From the NCBI RefSeq assembly GCF_963169125.1, contig NC_084794.1, positions 89,759,018 to 89,823,017 of the forward strand: 64,000 nucleotides of DNA, written 5' to 3'. Made by a program: the position numbers and the translations under genes. Positions within the stretch are counted from its first letter, which is position 1, and the number at the start of each line of letters is the position of its first letter. Origin of the DNA: Humulus lupulus. Lineage: Eukaryota > Streptophyta > Magnoliopsida > Rosales > Cannabaceae. The notes below the pieces were generated by a model, which worked only from the letters and a program-made list of their open reading frames with translations, ran no database searches and had not been told where the DNA came from. Below, one piece after another: positions 24,180 through 36,122 of the stretch.

Positions 24180-27100
24180 ATGGCTCCAAGTTTAAGCAAA
24201 GGCGGCTCCGACGTTACTCCTCTGGCCGATGGGTGCAAGAATCCATCTTCATTTTCCATTGACGGCTCAAACCTCAAGGCGAACGGCCACGTCATACTCT
24301 CGGAGGTACCAGAAAACGTTACGGCAACACCTTCGCCTTACACGTCCATTAACGACGAGTCACTCTCCACCGTCGGTTGCTTCGTCGGCTTCGACGCCGA
24401 CAACACGAGCAGCCGCCACGTGGTTCCCATAGGGATGCTGAAGGACATCCGGTTCATGAGCATATTCCGGTTCAAGGTCTGGTGGACCACCCACTGGGCT
24501 GGGTCCAAAGGCCGCGACCTCGAGCACGAGACGCAGATGGTGCTACTGGAGAACTCGACGAAACTGGGCCGGCCTTATGTCCTCGTGCTCCCTCTCATAG
24601 AAGGCCCATTCCGGGCCTCAATCCAGCCAGGCCCAAACGACAACGATTTCGTCGACGTTTGCGTCGAGAGTGGCTCAACCAAAGCCACGGCGTCGGGGTT
24701 CAAAAGCGTCCTCTACCTCCACGCCGGAGAAGATCCGTACAATCTCGTTAAGGAGGCGATGAAGGTTGTGAGAGTCCACCTGGGGACGTTTCGGCTATTG
24801 GAGGAGAAAACTCCCCCAGGAATCGTGGACAAATTTGGTTGGTGCACGTGGGACGCATTCTACCTTACGGTGCATCCTCAGGGCATTCTAGAAGGCGTGA
24901 AGGGACTGGTGGACGGTGGTTGCCCACCTGGACTGGTCCTAATCGATGACGGCTGGCAGTCGATAGGTCATGACTCGGACCCACCGACACAGGAGGGTAT
25001 GAACCAAACGGTGGCCGGGGAGCAAATGCCTTGTAGGCTGTTGAAGTTTCAAGAGAACTCCAAGTTTAGAGATTACGTGTCCCCCAAGAAACCCCTTAAC
25101 AAGGGCATGGGTGCCTTTATAAAGGACCTTAAGGAGGACCATAAGAGCGTTGATTATGTGTACGTGTGGCATGCACTTTGTGGGTATTGGGGTGGGCTGA
25201 GGCCCAATGTTCCTGGTCTGCCTCAGGCCCAAGTCGTAAAGCCCAAATTGTCGCCGGGCTTGGAGATGACTATGGAGGATTTGGCCGTCGATAAGATTGT
25301 GAGCACTGGGATTGGACTGGTTCCACCGGAGAAGGTTGATGAGATGTATGAGGGGATTCACTCTCATTTGGAAGCAGTTGGGATTGATGGAGTCAAGGTT
25401 GACGTCATTCATGTAAGTTTCTTTTTATATTTAAATTTATATAAATATTTTGTTGTTAGATTTGAGATAATTTATAAAAACATGAGTAACGACGAGTGTA
25501 TCCAAAATATGCACCAAATATTTTTTAAAAATAATAAAACTCAATTCTAATAAATATAATTGTTTAAGCTAAACTGTTTTGGTATATTTTAGGCGCACAT
25601 TTAATTACTCTAAAAAACTTATAAAAACATTAGTTTAAATTAGCCTAGATGGATAACATTAGAAGATTTAGCAGTTATTTTCGTTGGCTTGACCTTGTTG
25701 GTCGGCGCACTTCATCTATAATTTGGACTCAGTTGGTCGGCACGTTATATCCAATATTTTACTCATAGTGACATGGGTCTTTTTTTTTTTTAAAAAAAAA
25801 ACCTTACTTTTACTTTTCAACAGAAACATTTTGACCTAATTAATTATTATAATATCCTTTTTCATGTGTTTGATTTGAACAGCTGTTGGAGATGTTGTGT
25901 GAGAACTATGGGGGACGAGTGGAGCTTGCTAAAGCATACTTCAAAGCCTTAACATCCTCAGTGAAAAAGCACTTCAAGGGCAACGGTGTAATTGCCAGCA
26001 TGGAACACTGTAACGACTTCATGTTCCTTGGAACAGAGGCCATCTGTCTGGGTCGTGTTGGTACGTAAATGTTTTATATTACAGATCAATCATCACCCTC
26101 TAAGGGATTGGATTTTGTCCCTTCAGTCGATTTCATTATATGTATTGATAAGTACATTAAATTTGAACATAAGGCCATAAAACACAGTAAAAATGCGTCA
26201 TAGATGACAAGTATGCTAAAAATCATGGATTTCATCTCAAAATTAATTAGTAGTATAGGCGGAGTAATGTGCCAGCAATAGATGAATGAATAAAGGATGA
26301 CATTCACCAAGTCATCCACTTTTGTAATGTAAAATATTAATGAATTTGTTTTGTGTTGACACAGGGGATGATTTCTGGTGCACCGATCCATCTGGTGATC
26401 CAAACGGTACGTTTTGGCTTCAAGGGTGCCACATGGTTCACTGTGCTTATAATAGTCTATGGATGGGAAACTTCATACACCCTGACTGGGACATGTTCCA
26501 GTCGACTCACCCCTGTGCTGCCTTCCACGCCGCGTCTAGGGCCATCTCTGGGGGTCCTATTTATGTCAGTGACTCAGTCGGGAAGCACGACTTTGATTTG
26601 CTAAAGAAGCTTGTTTTGCCTGATGGCTCCATTCTCAGGTGTAACTACTATGCTCTCCCCACTCGTGACTGTCTCTTTGAGGACCCTCTTCATGATGGCA
26701 AAACCATGCTCAAAATTTGGAACCTTAACAAGGTAATAATAATAATAATAATAATAATCAAAATTAACCAAACCCAAGTTCTAATATGGTATATCAAGTA
26801 AAGGGTTGCTTTTTCTGATAGTTTAACATTTCTGGTTTTTGTTACAGCACACTGGAGTTCTTGGAGCATTCAATTGCCAAGGAGGAGGTTGGTGCAGAGA
26901 AACTAGACGTAACCAATGTGCCTCTCAATGTTCCCATGTGGTGACCTCTAAGGCCAATGCCAATGACATCGAATGGAAAAGTGGCGAGAACCCAATTTCC
27001 ATTGATGGGGTTGGAGTCTTTGCTATGTACTTTTCTCAAGCCAAGAAGCTTCTTCTTTCTCAGCTCTCTGAGAATGTGGAAATTTCATTGGAGCCCTTTA

Positions 27101-27408
27101 ACTTTGAGCTTATTACCGTTGCACCTGTGACTCTGTTGGAAAAGAAGTCTGTCCACTTTGCGCCAATAGGCCTAGTTAACATGTTGAACACTGGTGGAGC
27201 CATTCAGTCCTTGGCTTTTGACCAAGAAAAGAGCTCTGTCCAAGTTGGAGTTAGGGGAACCGGAGAGATGAGGGTTTTCGCTTCGAGCAAGCCGGTGGGT
27301 TGTGAGATTGATGGAAAAGAAGTTGAGTTTCGATATGAACAACACATGGTCGTAATTCATGTCCCCTGGCCTACTACTAATATATCCATTGTTAAGTACA
27401 TATTCTAA
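24180..27408 (+). CDS. RS5: Raffinose synthase (galactinol-sucrose galactosyltransferase), GH36, RS5/SIP1 type
   Basis: Four exons, 24180-25412, 25883-26060, 26365-26732 and 26848-27408, with GT-AG introns of 470, 304 and 115 bp, encode 779 residues, close to the usual 780 or so. The enzyme moves galactose from galactinol to sucrose to make raffinose, a cytosolic step in stress protection and sugar transport; no signal peptide or membrane span is seen. Motifs: FGWCTWDAFY (219-228), LIDDGWQSIGHD (254-265), the nucleophile region KVDVIH (Asp408), and RVGDDFWCTDP (469-479), expected to hold the acid/base Asp. The insertion of about 80 residues typical of stachyose synthase is absent, which favours raffinose synthase. 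The start ATG has the context ACCACCATGG. Intron 1 carries a MITE, intron 3 an (ATA)n run. No lesion found; one oddity is Cys in PTRDCLFEDP where relatives have Arg. Confidence 0.96.
25484..25610. mobile_element. Mutator-type MITE in intron 1 of the raffinose synthase gene
   Basis: 127 bp, ends GAGTAACGACGAGTG and, read backwards, GAGTAATTAAATGTG; both resemble the TIR of the MITE at 14492-14638. Flanking 9-mers TAAAAACAT / TAAAAAACT match at 7 of 9. It starts about 70 bases after the splice donor. Confidence 0.7.
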
Positions 27409-27991
27409 ATTTAGAAGATCCTAGCGTTCTACTACTATACTATATATTTCCTTATGGCAAGTTAATCAATGCCTATGTTTATGCACAAGTGATATATATC
27501 ATCACTTGCAATATGTATTTGAGAAGAAGCTGGCAAGTAGCTACAGTAATGTTTTTTCTTGTTAATCACTTTGTTTCTTTACAAGTTAAATGGGTTTCTC
27601 AAAGTGAAGGGATGAGAAGCGGTCAAACATTACAATTTACAAACACTAGTACTTTGTTATTTCATCTACAAGAGAAACACTAGTATATATATCCTAGGTG
27701 TGACCGTGTGAGCGATAAATAATTAACTGTTATGATATACTATAAAAGAAGCACATTACAATAAAATTTATAACATAGCTGTATAAGAAAATTTTGACTT
27801 TAGAGTGATGATCCAACATTTTTCTCATCTTGCATTGCCCTTAATAGAGAGGACATTCTAATGTCTATATCTATATATTTTATTTTTCAATTTCTCTAAA
27901 TCTACATAAGCTTGAACTTATCAATTTTTAATTTTTTTTTTTTTTGAATAGCTTTACATAATTAATAACAAATTATTTTTTTTATCAACTC
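27409..27991. other. 3' flank of the raffinose synthase gene with possible poly(A) signal
   Basis: AATAAA at 27760-27765 is a candidate poly(A) signal, about 350 bases after the stop. Earlier T/A-rich near-upstream elements could also serve. A small open frame at 27489-27683 has no features of a gene. The Tat LTR begins at 27992. Confidence 0.5.
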
Positions 27992-28901
27992 TGTTATCCC
28001 TCAAAATTCTAGAGATGACGTGACAAATGAGAAAGTGACACGTGGTATTACAAGTCATGGAAAAAACGACAAAGTATTGAAAAAAACCAATGAACAAAGA
28101 TTGATAGGTTCAGGACCTATAGGGAAGTCGACCAGGCCTAAACCCCCTAGGAGTGGTCGGCCTGACTCCAACCCCTAGGGGTGGTTGACCTAGCATGCCT
28201 AAGAGCCTCATGAGGTGGTCGACCCACCTATTCTTCATAGGGTGGTCAGCCTAAACTCCTAAATACACTTCGCTGGGTAAAGTTCACGCTCGTTCAATCT
28301 GAAATCAATAGACCTACCACCCAGAAGATCAACAGGCGTAGCACCCAAGCTCTAAAGGGTCATCGGGCCTAGCACCTAAGTCTCATAGACCAACCAAGAC
28401 TTAGTGTTTTTCTGAAGGTTTCAATCGTGCATGGTCAACCACGATCCAGAGAAACGACGAGAAGACCCACGATCTCATAATTATGGGAAGATGGACACGT
28501 ATCTCCACTCCCAATGATCATGTACCAAACCACGATCCCCAATCTTGCTGATCATGTAACAGCCCCTGGGTACTATAAATAAAGGACCCAGTGCTTCATA
28601 AAGAAATGAGGGTATTTTTGGGGATTTTGAGAGACTACTGGATCGATCATTTAAATAAAATTATGGGCAAATTTGTGACGAGTGAACTCTTCAGTTCATC
28701 TTTGTAATTTTCAATTAAGCGATTCAATACTAAATACTAAGTTGATTAGGTTATTATTATTCATCAGAACATGGCTGAACCACTATAAATTTCTATGTGT
28801 TTTGTTTACATATTTGTACTTTGTCCTATATTTACATTTATATCGTTCAAAAGGTGTCGTATATCATACATACAACCATTGAACAATTTCATAGGTCAAC
28901 A
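27992..28901 (+). mobile_element. 5' LTR of the Tat element
   Basis: TGTTATCCC to GGTCAACA, 910 bp, TG...CA ends. The boundary is set by the primer-binding-like TTTTGGTGCTTTCATTGAGA that follows at 28902. TATA box CTATAAATA at 28573-28581. Four imperfect copies of a phrase like CCCTAGGGGTGGTCGGCCT lie at about 28120-28260. The left end is a judgement, since the 3' LTR is not available for comparison. Confidence 0.7.
28574..28581 (+). promoter_or_regulatory. TATA box of the Tat LTR
   Basis: TATAAATA, about 325 bases before the LTR end, as expected for the U3/R boundary. Confidence 0.6.
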
Positions 28902-28922
28902 TTTTGGTGCTTTCATTGAGAG
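28902..28922 (+). promoter_or_regulatory. Primer-binding-site region of the Tat element
   Basis: TTTTGGTGCTTTCATTGAGA directly after the LTR is the phrase found at this place in many plant Gypsy/Tat elements. I do not name the tRNA. Confidence 0.55.
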
Positions 28923-28958
28923 TACGAAATCAAAAAACACACTTTCATCAGTTTTACG

Positions 28959-29320
28959 ATGCCTCCAAAACCCCGTCAGATGAAGAAGATGACTCCCAGG
29001 GATTCCACCACTCAGGATCCCATCGATCTCATTAACGAACCTCAGGTGGAGGTTGGAGATCAACCTGAAGCGGAGAGTCCACAGGATGCTCACCAGGAGG
29101 AGATGGTGCAATTTCTAGCGAGGCAGGAGGCCTTTGCTGCAGCAATTTCCCTCCAGAGGGTGACTATGGAACGAAAATGGCGGGAGATAGATGAGCAGGT
29201 CCAGAGGATGATCCAGAGGGAGCATGAAGCTAACCGGAGGCACCACGAAGCTGTTGTGGCCTTGGAGGCGACTACCCAGTTAGCCTGAGCTAAAGTTGAA
29301 GCTGCTGCTTAGGCGATGAG
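28959..29320 (+). pseudogene. Tat gag, N-terminal part
   Basis: Starts MPPKPRQMKKMTPRDST, a usual kind of Tat gag N-terminus. It is rich in Gln, Glu and Arg and likely helical (ERKWREIDEQVQRMIQRE). In-frame TGA at 29286 and TAG near 29312 end it early; both could come from C-to-T changes. The frame continues, after a 4-kb solo LTR with its own nested insertions, at 40848-40853, where the ATGAG duplication marks the join. Confidence 0.75.
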
Positions 29321-30034
29321 TGTAACGACCAGGATTTTTAAGACTCGATAATGCGGAAATATAAATGTTTTCATTTAACCAAAAGTCTCAAAAACCCGTA
29401 TAAAAAAAAACTTTTTAAAAGTCGTATGGCCATACTTAACATTTAATACAAACATATTTTATAAAGAGTAGAGTGAGCATAGTTTATGAAAATAACACAA
29501 CATTTCCAAAAATAAAACAGCTTCCCAAAAGGTCGGTCCACATGTACATTCGCAAGGTAGACTCCAGTGCTCACTGCTCTGCTTTGCCCTTGTTCTTACC
29601 TACAACAGGAAACAACTAGGTAAGCGAAAACGCTTAGTAAGTTCAACTTTAAAACAAAAGCATGCAGGGAATTAGGGTTCCGGATCCATCCAGACCCTAC
29701 ACAATCAATTTCAAGAACGCAAAAGCGTCTTGGAAAACTTATAGTCATGCCTGATAACCAATGACAAATTATTTCATATAAATAGATAAATTCTTGCACT
29801 CATAAAATCCCAGAACAAGCAGATATATTATATCACAACTATTTCTTATCAACAAATAAATCCATGCACTCAGAAAATCCCAGAGCAAGTAGATATAATA
29901 TATCACAATATAATTCGAGACCAATGCTCGACAACTTCCAACAATTCGGGCATAACACGCCCTCCAGCGTAAATGCTAATCTGTAAGGGAGAACTGAGTC
30001 TCAACACTAAGACCTAGCCAATAAATATCTCCAT

Positions 30035-30141
30035 CAAGGGTAACTATCGTGTTACCTAGGGCATCGCTACTTATCCAAGAGTAAATCCCTCACAAGGGTA
30101 ACCATCAAGTTACCTAGGGCATTACTACTTATCCAAGAGTG
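30035..30141. repeat. 58-bp tandem repeat, about 1.8 copies
   Basis: CAAGGGTAACTATCGTGTTA starts the first unit; the second begins at 30093 with small changes. Both contain TTACCTAGGGCAT and CTTATCCAAGAGT. Confidence 0.75.
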
Positions 30142-31940
30142 TAATCGAAGTTACATGAGTTTACAGAGACTTCTATGTTAATCAGTGGTGCTGGTGAGCA
30201 GTTGCCCCTAGGGTGTTCAGCCTCACTCAAACTTGGCAACCCCTAGTATCTCTAGGCACTCTCACTGAATGGCCAATATTCACGGCTATTATCCGGGAAT
30301 AACTTATCGGAGCACTTGCTCTAGTTCTAACCGTTCACTGATTAAGTAAGCATGAGGGCCCTTAGGTCCCATTCATTTTGGCACCCCTAGGTTTAAACCA
30401 GCAATTCTCACCTCTTGGCCACTCGTCGCGGTAATGAACCTGACATAATAAAATCATGCAGTGTGACGGGGATCAGCTGTCTAGAGTATGACGAATATCT
30501 ACCGGTCATATTTTCTGAATCAGCACCAACTAGACTAACGTCTCTAAGCAAACTTTCTAAGACAATGTATATATGTGCATGTGTCTCTATGCTAACATAC
30601 AATGCAATAGTCGTTTCATGTTGCATCCACACAATAGAAGTTGACTTACTTGGAGTCCTTATCACTCCAGGATTTTACCCTCCAATATATAGTCTAGTTA
30701 TACTTAGCCAATACTATAATTATCCATACAATATACTCGGATTAATTATGGCACTTTATAATTCATCATTTTTATTTTGGGCTGTTTGGTCATTTTTAAA
30801 AATTATTTGTAAGGATTAAAGATCCTTATTTGGTTTTAAACCCATTCAAGAAATTCATACAAAAATATTTGAGACTAAACCCTAAGTCTCGGGGAGACCT
30901 ATCCTATGGTCTCGATACCTAGGCTCGAGTATCACAATAGTATTTTTCCACAATCTGCTAAAAATCTTATTCTTTAAAGGTTCCACTATTAACCCGTACT
31001 TTCAACAGTCGGTAAAATATATAAAAGATTTTAGCCGGTATTATATCCTGAAAATACTAATTAAATTCCTTGATTATTTTTCAAGAAAATAAACTCTTAA
31101 TTTTCTTTTTATTTTTCTTAAGGTTTTAATATCTAAAAACTGTTTTAAGAAAATAGCATAATTTTATTTTAATTAGGAAAACCGTTAAAAATTTCTCATC
31201 TTGACTAGTTAATTTTTCCGAAGTCAATTAATCAAGTTTACTTACAAGAAAAATAATTCACTTAATTATCTTCTCAAAATATAGGGTTTTAAACCCTCTT
31301 TTAATTTATTAACGTATTAATAAATTAATTCTTTTATTTTTAGAAAGAATAAAAATTCTTTAATAAAAATAATTCTCACTAAACTCAAAGTGGTATTTTA
31401 GGTCAAAATATGTTTTCAAGACTTACCAAGTTTTTATCTTGCAATAAGTAAAATTTTACTTTTTACCTTAAGTTCCAAAATCTCATTTTTACATTAAGTG
31501 TGAAAACCCTATTTTTCACATTTTAACTACATACTTTTTTAGGTCATAACTTCAAATTTACTTACCCAATTGTTACCAAAATTTGCTAATTCCATTTTTG
31601 GTATGCCATTTAAGTCTTTGTAAAATATTAGGTCAAAATGAGCATTTTTAATTGGTGAAATTATTTTCCAACAATGAGGTAAAAATGACCTTATTTTCAA
31701 GTCCTTAATTTATCAGAACTTTGGCACTTAATAGCTTTCAAACCATTCAGTATTTTATTACCAAATTTTACAGTGAAATACTAGGTTATGCCAAGATTAT
31801 GTTCACCAAATTTTAGAAAAAACTGGGTTCATTTTCTCTATACAATGGTTGTCCAAACTTGGTCCCGAAATTAAGAATACGAAAAAACAGTTTTTTACCT
31901 CAACTTTGAAATAACATAACTCACTCATTTTTAAATATTT

Positions 31941-32599
31941 TGTTAGAATTTAAATAAAGAGAATGGAGAAAATTAACAAACATAATAATATATTATTAAT
32001 TGAAGAACAGAAAAATAAATACAAAATAATAAATTATAAAACTGGTAATTGAAAAGAAAGCCGAGGCACATAAAACACACTTTCCTTGAAGCAGATTTTC
32101 CCCCTCTACTTGATTGGTGTTAGAGGATATGTGAGCAACCACTTCCCAGGATACAACGACTAACGAGTAGAGGAATACACCACTTTCACTACTCCAGCGA
32201 ACTCAGATTAATACCTTCACTCTATCACCTTAAGACTTACGAAAAATAAAGAAGAAGAAGACAAGAGTGCTTTTTAGTGAGTGGCTCTATTTGTTGGTGT
32301 TTTTAGAATGAAAGGTGAAGCCTCCTTTTATAGGCTTCATATGGGGTGGAATACCAAGTGTGGACACAAGGGAATTAATGCCAAAAATCCCACAAAATTA
32401 GTGATATTGATCAATCACAATCTTTACCATAATTTCTAATATCAATCAGAATATTCACCATTATTACGGAGATTACATCCTTGACCAAATCTGCATTTAT
32501 TAGCAGCTATCAATGGACCACATTTAAGGCATCAATTTTCCATTCACACATTAGCCTAAATTGGCTATTTATTATATATAAAATATAATTTTTCCAACA
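31941..32599 (-). mobile_element. 3' LTR of the Copia element
   Basis: 659 bp, adjoining the purine tract at 32600-32612 on the minus strand. Confidence 0.9.
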
Positions 32600-32612
32600 A
32601 TCCCCCACATGA
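32600..32612 (-). promoter_or_regulatory. Polypurine tract of the Copia element
   Basis: On minus the bases before the 3' LTR read TCATGTGGGGGAT, the expected plus-strand primer site. Confidence 0.75.
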
Positions 32613-33192
32613 ATGAAATTGATCAACGATAAGGAATACACAGAGAAAAGACTCACAATGAATTGACAAGACTCGACTCGACTCAACACGGTGATAGAAT
32701 TCTACGGTAGATACCTGCATAGGATAGGTGGGTGTTAACCTTTGAACCTTCCCTTGTGAAAATATATTTACCTTACTAGATGATCAGTGGATGCGATGTC
32801 TTTGAACTGTCTGCTGTTGATGTAAATGATGATATATCTCACACAGATATCTTCCTGGCATCATATCGGTTCTCATGATTATGTTCATTTTGGCCATGAA
32901 CATCCGCCTGGTTCTGCGAGAGGTTTTAGAGAATTTAGCCCCCACAATTCTCCTTTGAAGCGGCCCCATTTCTCTATCACATAGGTGACCTCTTAATTAA
33001 GAACAATCCCGCATTGCCCCGTTCGGACTTCCGACACATAAGGGTCATTAAAAGCTTAATGCTTATCCTTTTTCCACAACGGGAATCACTGTTTCATCAA
33101 CAGAATGGGTAGGGTTAGTCCCCACAGTGATCTTACAAGGTTTATATAATTAGGTTGTCCCATTGAACCTAGATCTTGGGATCTCCAGTCAA
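32613..33192 (-). other. Copia 3' untranslated region
   Basis: About 580 bases between the RNase H stop and the polypurine tract. No gene seen. Confidence 0.7.
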
Positions 33193-33780
33193 CTAGGTTG
33201 GGTTTTCCTTTATATCTACCTTATTTCTTTTGGGCTTAAGTCCCATTCCTTCTGATGTCTTTTCAACTTGATCTCCATTTAACCCTTTGGTTAGCGGATC
33301 CGCAATATTATCTTTTGACTTCACATAGTCAATTGAGATAACTCCAGTTGAGATCAATTGTCTAATGGTATTATGTCGTCGACGTATATGTCTTGACTTA
33401 TTGTTATATAGAACATTCTTTGCTCTGCCAATTGTTGCTTGATTATCACAATATATACATATTACAGGCATAGGTTTAGGCCAATCTGGAATATCCTCTA
33501 GGAAATTACGTAGCCATTCTGCCTCTTCACTACATTTATCCAGAGCAACAAACTCAGATTCCATTGTAGATCTAGTGATTACAGTTTGTTTCGAAGATTT
33601 CCATGAAACCGTTGCACCACCTAGAGTGAAGACATATCCATTAGTACCTTTTGAGTTATGAATATCAGATATCCAACTTGCATCAGTGTATCCTTCAAGC
33701 ACAACTGGATCTCTGGTGTAGTTTAGCCCATAGTCACGAGTATACCTTAAGTACCTAAGTACCCTTGCAATTGCTTTCTA
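33193..33780 (-). pseudogene. Copia RNase H domain
   Basis: Reads [10 protein letters not shown] (first catalytic Asp), then [19 protein letters not shown] (catalytic Glu), [12 protein letters not shown] (Asp) and [14 protein letters not shown] (His region), followed by [11 protein letters not shown]. It is separated from the RT upstream only by a TAG at 33778-33780, at a place where VEQW is usual, so the stop is probably a TGG-to-TAG change. Confidence 0.9.
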
Positions 33781-35139
33781 TTGTTCAACACCTGGATTAC
33801 TCGTGAATCGACTCAAAGTACTTATAGTATAGGCAATGTCTGGTCTAGTACAACTCATCAAGTACATTAGACTTCCTATTACTCTAGCATATTCTACTTG
33901 GGACACACTTTCACCATTATTCTTGGATAGATGCTGACTTGTATCGATTGGTATTCTGGAAATTCCAGAATCATCTTTACCGAATTTGTCAAGTATCTTG
34001 TCAACATAGTGTGACTGACTCAAATTGAGTTCATCTGGCGTCCTTATAATTTTTATCCCTAAAATTACATCAGCCAGTCCCATATCCTTCATGTCAAAGC
34101 TTGAGTTTAACATTGTTTTGGTGGATTTAACCATTCGTTGGTTGCTTCCAACAATGAGTATGTCATCTACATACAAACATAGAATGATGTATCCCTCGTT
34201 TGTGGTTTTGATATACACACATTTGTCACACTCATTGATTTTAAATCCATTTGTCATCAAGACACTATCAAATTTTTCGTGCCATTGCTTTGGTGCTTGC
34301 TTAAGTCCATACAGTGACTTAACAAGTTTGCAAACTTTCCTTTGTTTCCCTGGAACTACAAAACCCTCGGGTTGTTCCATGTATATTTCTTCATCAAGAT
34401 CTCCATTTAGAAAGGTAGTTTTTACATCCATTTGATGGACTTCTAGATTTTGCAATGCAGTAATTGCCAAAATCATCCTGATAGAATTTATTCTCGTCAC
34501 CGGAGAATAAGTATCAAAGTAGTCATAGCCTTCTTGTTGTTTGTAACCTTTTATTACCAATCGGGCCTTGTACTTATCAATTGTTCCATCTGTTTTTATT
34601 TTTCTTTTGAAAATCCACTTGGAACCTAAAGGTTTACATCCAGGAGGAAGGTCAACTAGTTCCCAAGTATGATTTTGCAGGATGGAATCCATTTCACTCC
34701 TTATGGCTTCCTTCCAAAAAAGACCTTCAATAGAGCTCACAACTTCTTTATATGTTTGAGGTTCTGCCTCTATCATATAAATTAGAAAATCTGGTCCAAA
34801 AGAATTTTCTATCCTTGCCCTTTTGCTTCGCCTTGGCTCTACTTGGACTTCATCAATTTCCTCTTCTTGTTCTCGATCATCCATCGTTTCAGATGTTCGC
34901 TTAGAAGAGCTTGGTCCAACCCCATTATCTTTGCAAGGAAATACATGTTCAAGGAATGATGCATTCTTTGATTCCATTATCGTATTCTTGTGAATGTCCG
35001 GGTTTTTAGACTCATGTACAAGAAATCGATATGCATTGCTATTTTGTGCATAACCAATGAAAATACAATCTACTGTTTTTGGACCTATTTTCATTCTTTT
35101 TGGCAATGGTGCAATCACTTTAGCCAGACATCCCCACAC
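33778..35139 (-). pseudogene. Copia reverse transcriptase with integrase C-terminus
   Basis: The 453-residue stretch begins in the integrase C-terminal GKD-like region (MWGCLAKVIAPLPKRMKIGP), has an acidic/basic linker, then RT: WKEAIRSEMDSI, LGSKWIFKRKI, YKARLVIKGYKQ, HQMDVKTTFLNGDLDEEIYM, KSLYGLKQAPKQWHEKF, and the active-site LYVDDILIVGS. DVKTTFLNG is usually DVKTAFLNG; the YVDD residues are intact. It is open over its full length. Confidence 0.92.
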
Positions 35140-35206
35140 TTTTAAGTATTTGTATGAAGGTTGTCTACCTTTCCATAATTCATATGGTGTCTTTTGATCT
35201 TTCTTT

Positions 35207-36122
35207 CAGGGAATCTTATTTAAAAGATAATTAGCTGACAAAATAGCTTCACCCCACATGTTCTACGGTAATCCAGAACTTAATAACATGGCATTCATCA
35301 TCTCTTTTAAAGTGCGATTTTTCCGTTCTGCCACTCCATTGGATTCAGGAGAATAAGGTGGTGTTACCTCGTGAATGATTCCATTTTGTGCACAAGGTTC
35401 ACTAAATGGTTCTACATATTCACCACCCCGATCACCTCTTATCATCTTAATTTTCTTATTAAGTTGATTTTCAACCTCTTGCTTATAGAGAATAAATTTC
35501 TCTATAGCCTCATCTTTGCTTTTTAGCAAGTACACATAACAATACTTTGTACTATCATCAATAAAAGTAACAAAGTATTTGTTACCTCCTCTTGTTTGAA
35601 CAAATTTTAAATCACAAATATCACTGTGAATTAAATCAAGGGGTTCAGTGTCTCTTTCAACTGTTTTGAAGATGACCTGGTTAATTTTGCTTCTACACAA
35701 GTTTCACACTTATGTTTTGAATCAATATTGAACGTGGGTATGTGATTCAAGTTAATTAATCTACGCAAAGAATTATAATTAACATGGCCTAGTCTACCAT
35801 GCCATAAATTTGAAGACTCAAGAAGGTAAACAGAAGAAGTACTATCTTTATTATTATCAATAACAGCATTTGGCTTAACAGCCATTACATTCATCTTCCA
35901 CATGCCCTCTTTTACATAACCCTTCCCAATAGGAACACCCGCTTTAGTGAGTACAATTTTCTGAGATTCAAACACCATCTTGAACCCATGTACACTCAGC
36001 AGATTCCTACGAATGTTAGGCACATACAGTACATTTTGCAGCTTGACATTCTTTCCAGACGTCATCTTCAAGAACATAGTTCCTACCCCTTTTATCTCAG
36101 AGGTTGCCGAGTTGCCCATTTA
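35207..36122 (-). pseudogene. Copia protease end, GAG-pre-integrase and integrase core
   Basis: From 36119 down: MGNSATSEIKGVGTMFLKM, then the zinc-binding WHGRLGHVNYNSL...CETCVEAK region. A single-base deletion near 35668 shifts the frame. The core continues with [10 protein letters not shown] (first Asp), [24 protein letters not shown] (second Asp) and [15 protein letters not shown] (Glu). In-frame TAG at about 35263 (SSGLP then NMWGEA) and TGA near 35209 follow. All three catalytic acids are present. Confidence 0.88.

Noticed and set aside
24377..24751. Open frame of 124 codons in the second frame of RS exon 1, and antisense frame 24939-25412
   Set aside because: Both are shadows of the GC-rich exon; the raffinose synthase frame has strong family motifs and correct splice phases.
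28120..28260. Repeated CCCTAGGGGTGGTCGGCCT phrase as a regulatory array
   Set aside because: Imperfect and confined to the Tat LTR; I see no reason to call more than LTR-internal repeats.
30408..30819. Frames of 85 and 134 codons on opposite strands
   Set aside because: Inside the 4-kb solo LTR; no motif; hydrophobic stretch explained by AT-rich sequence.
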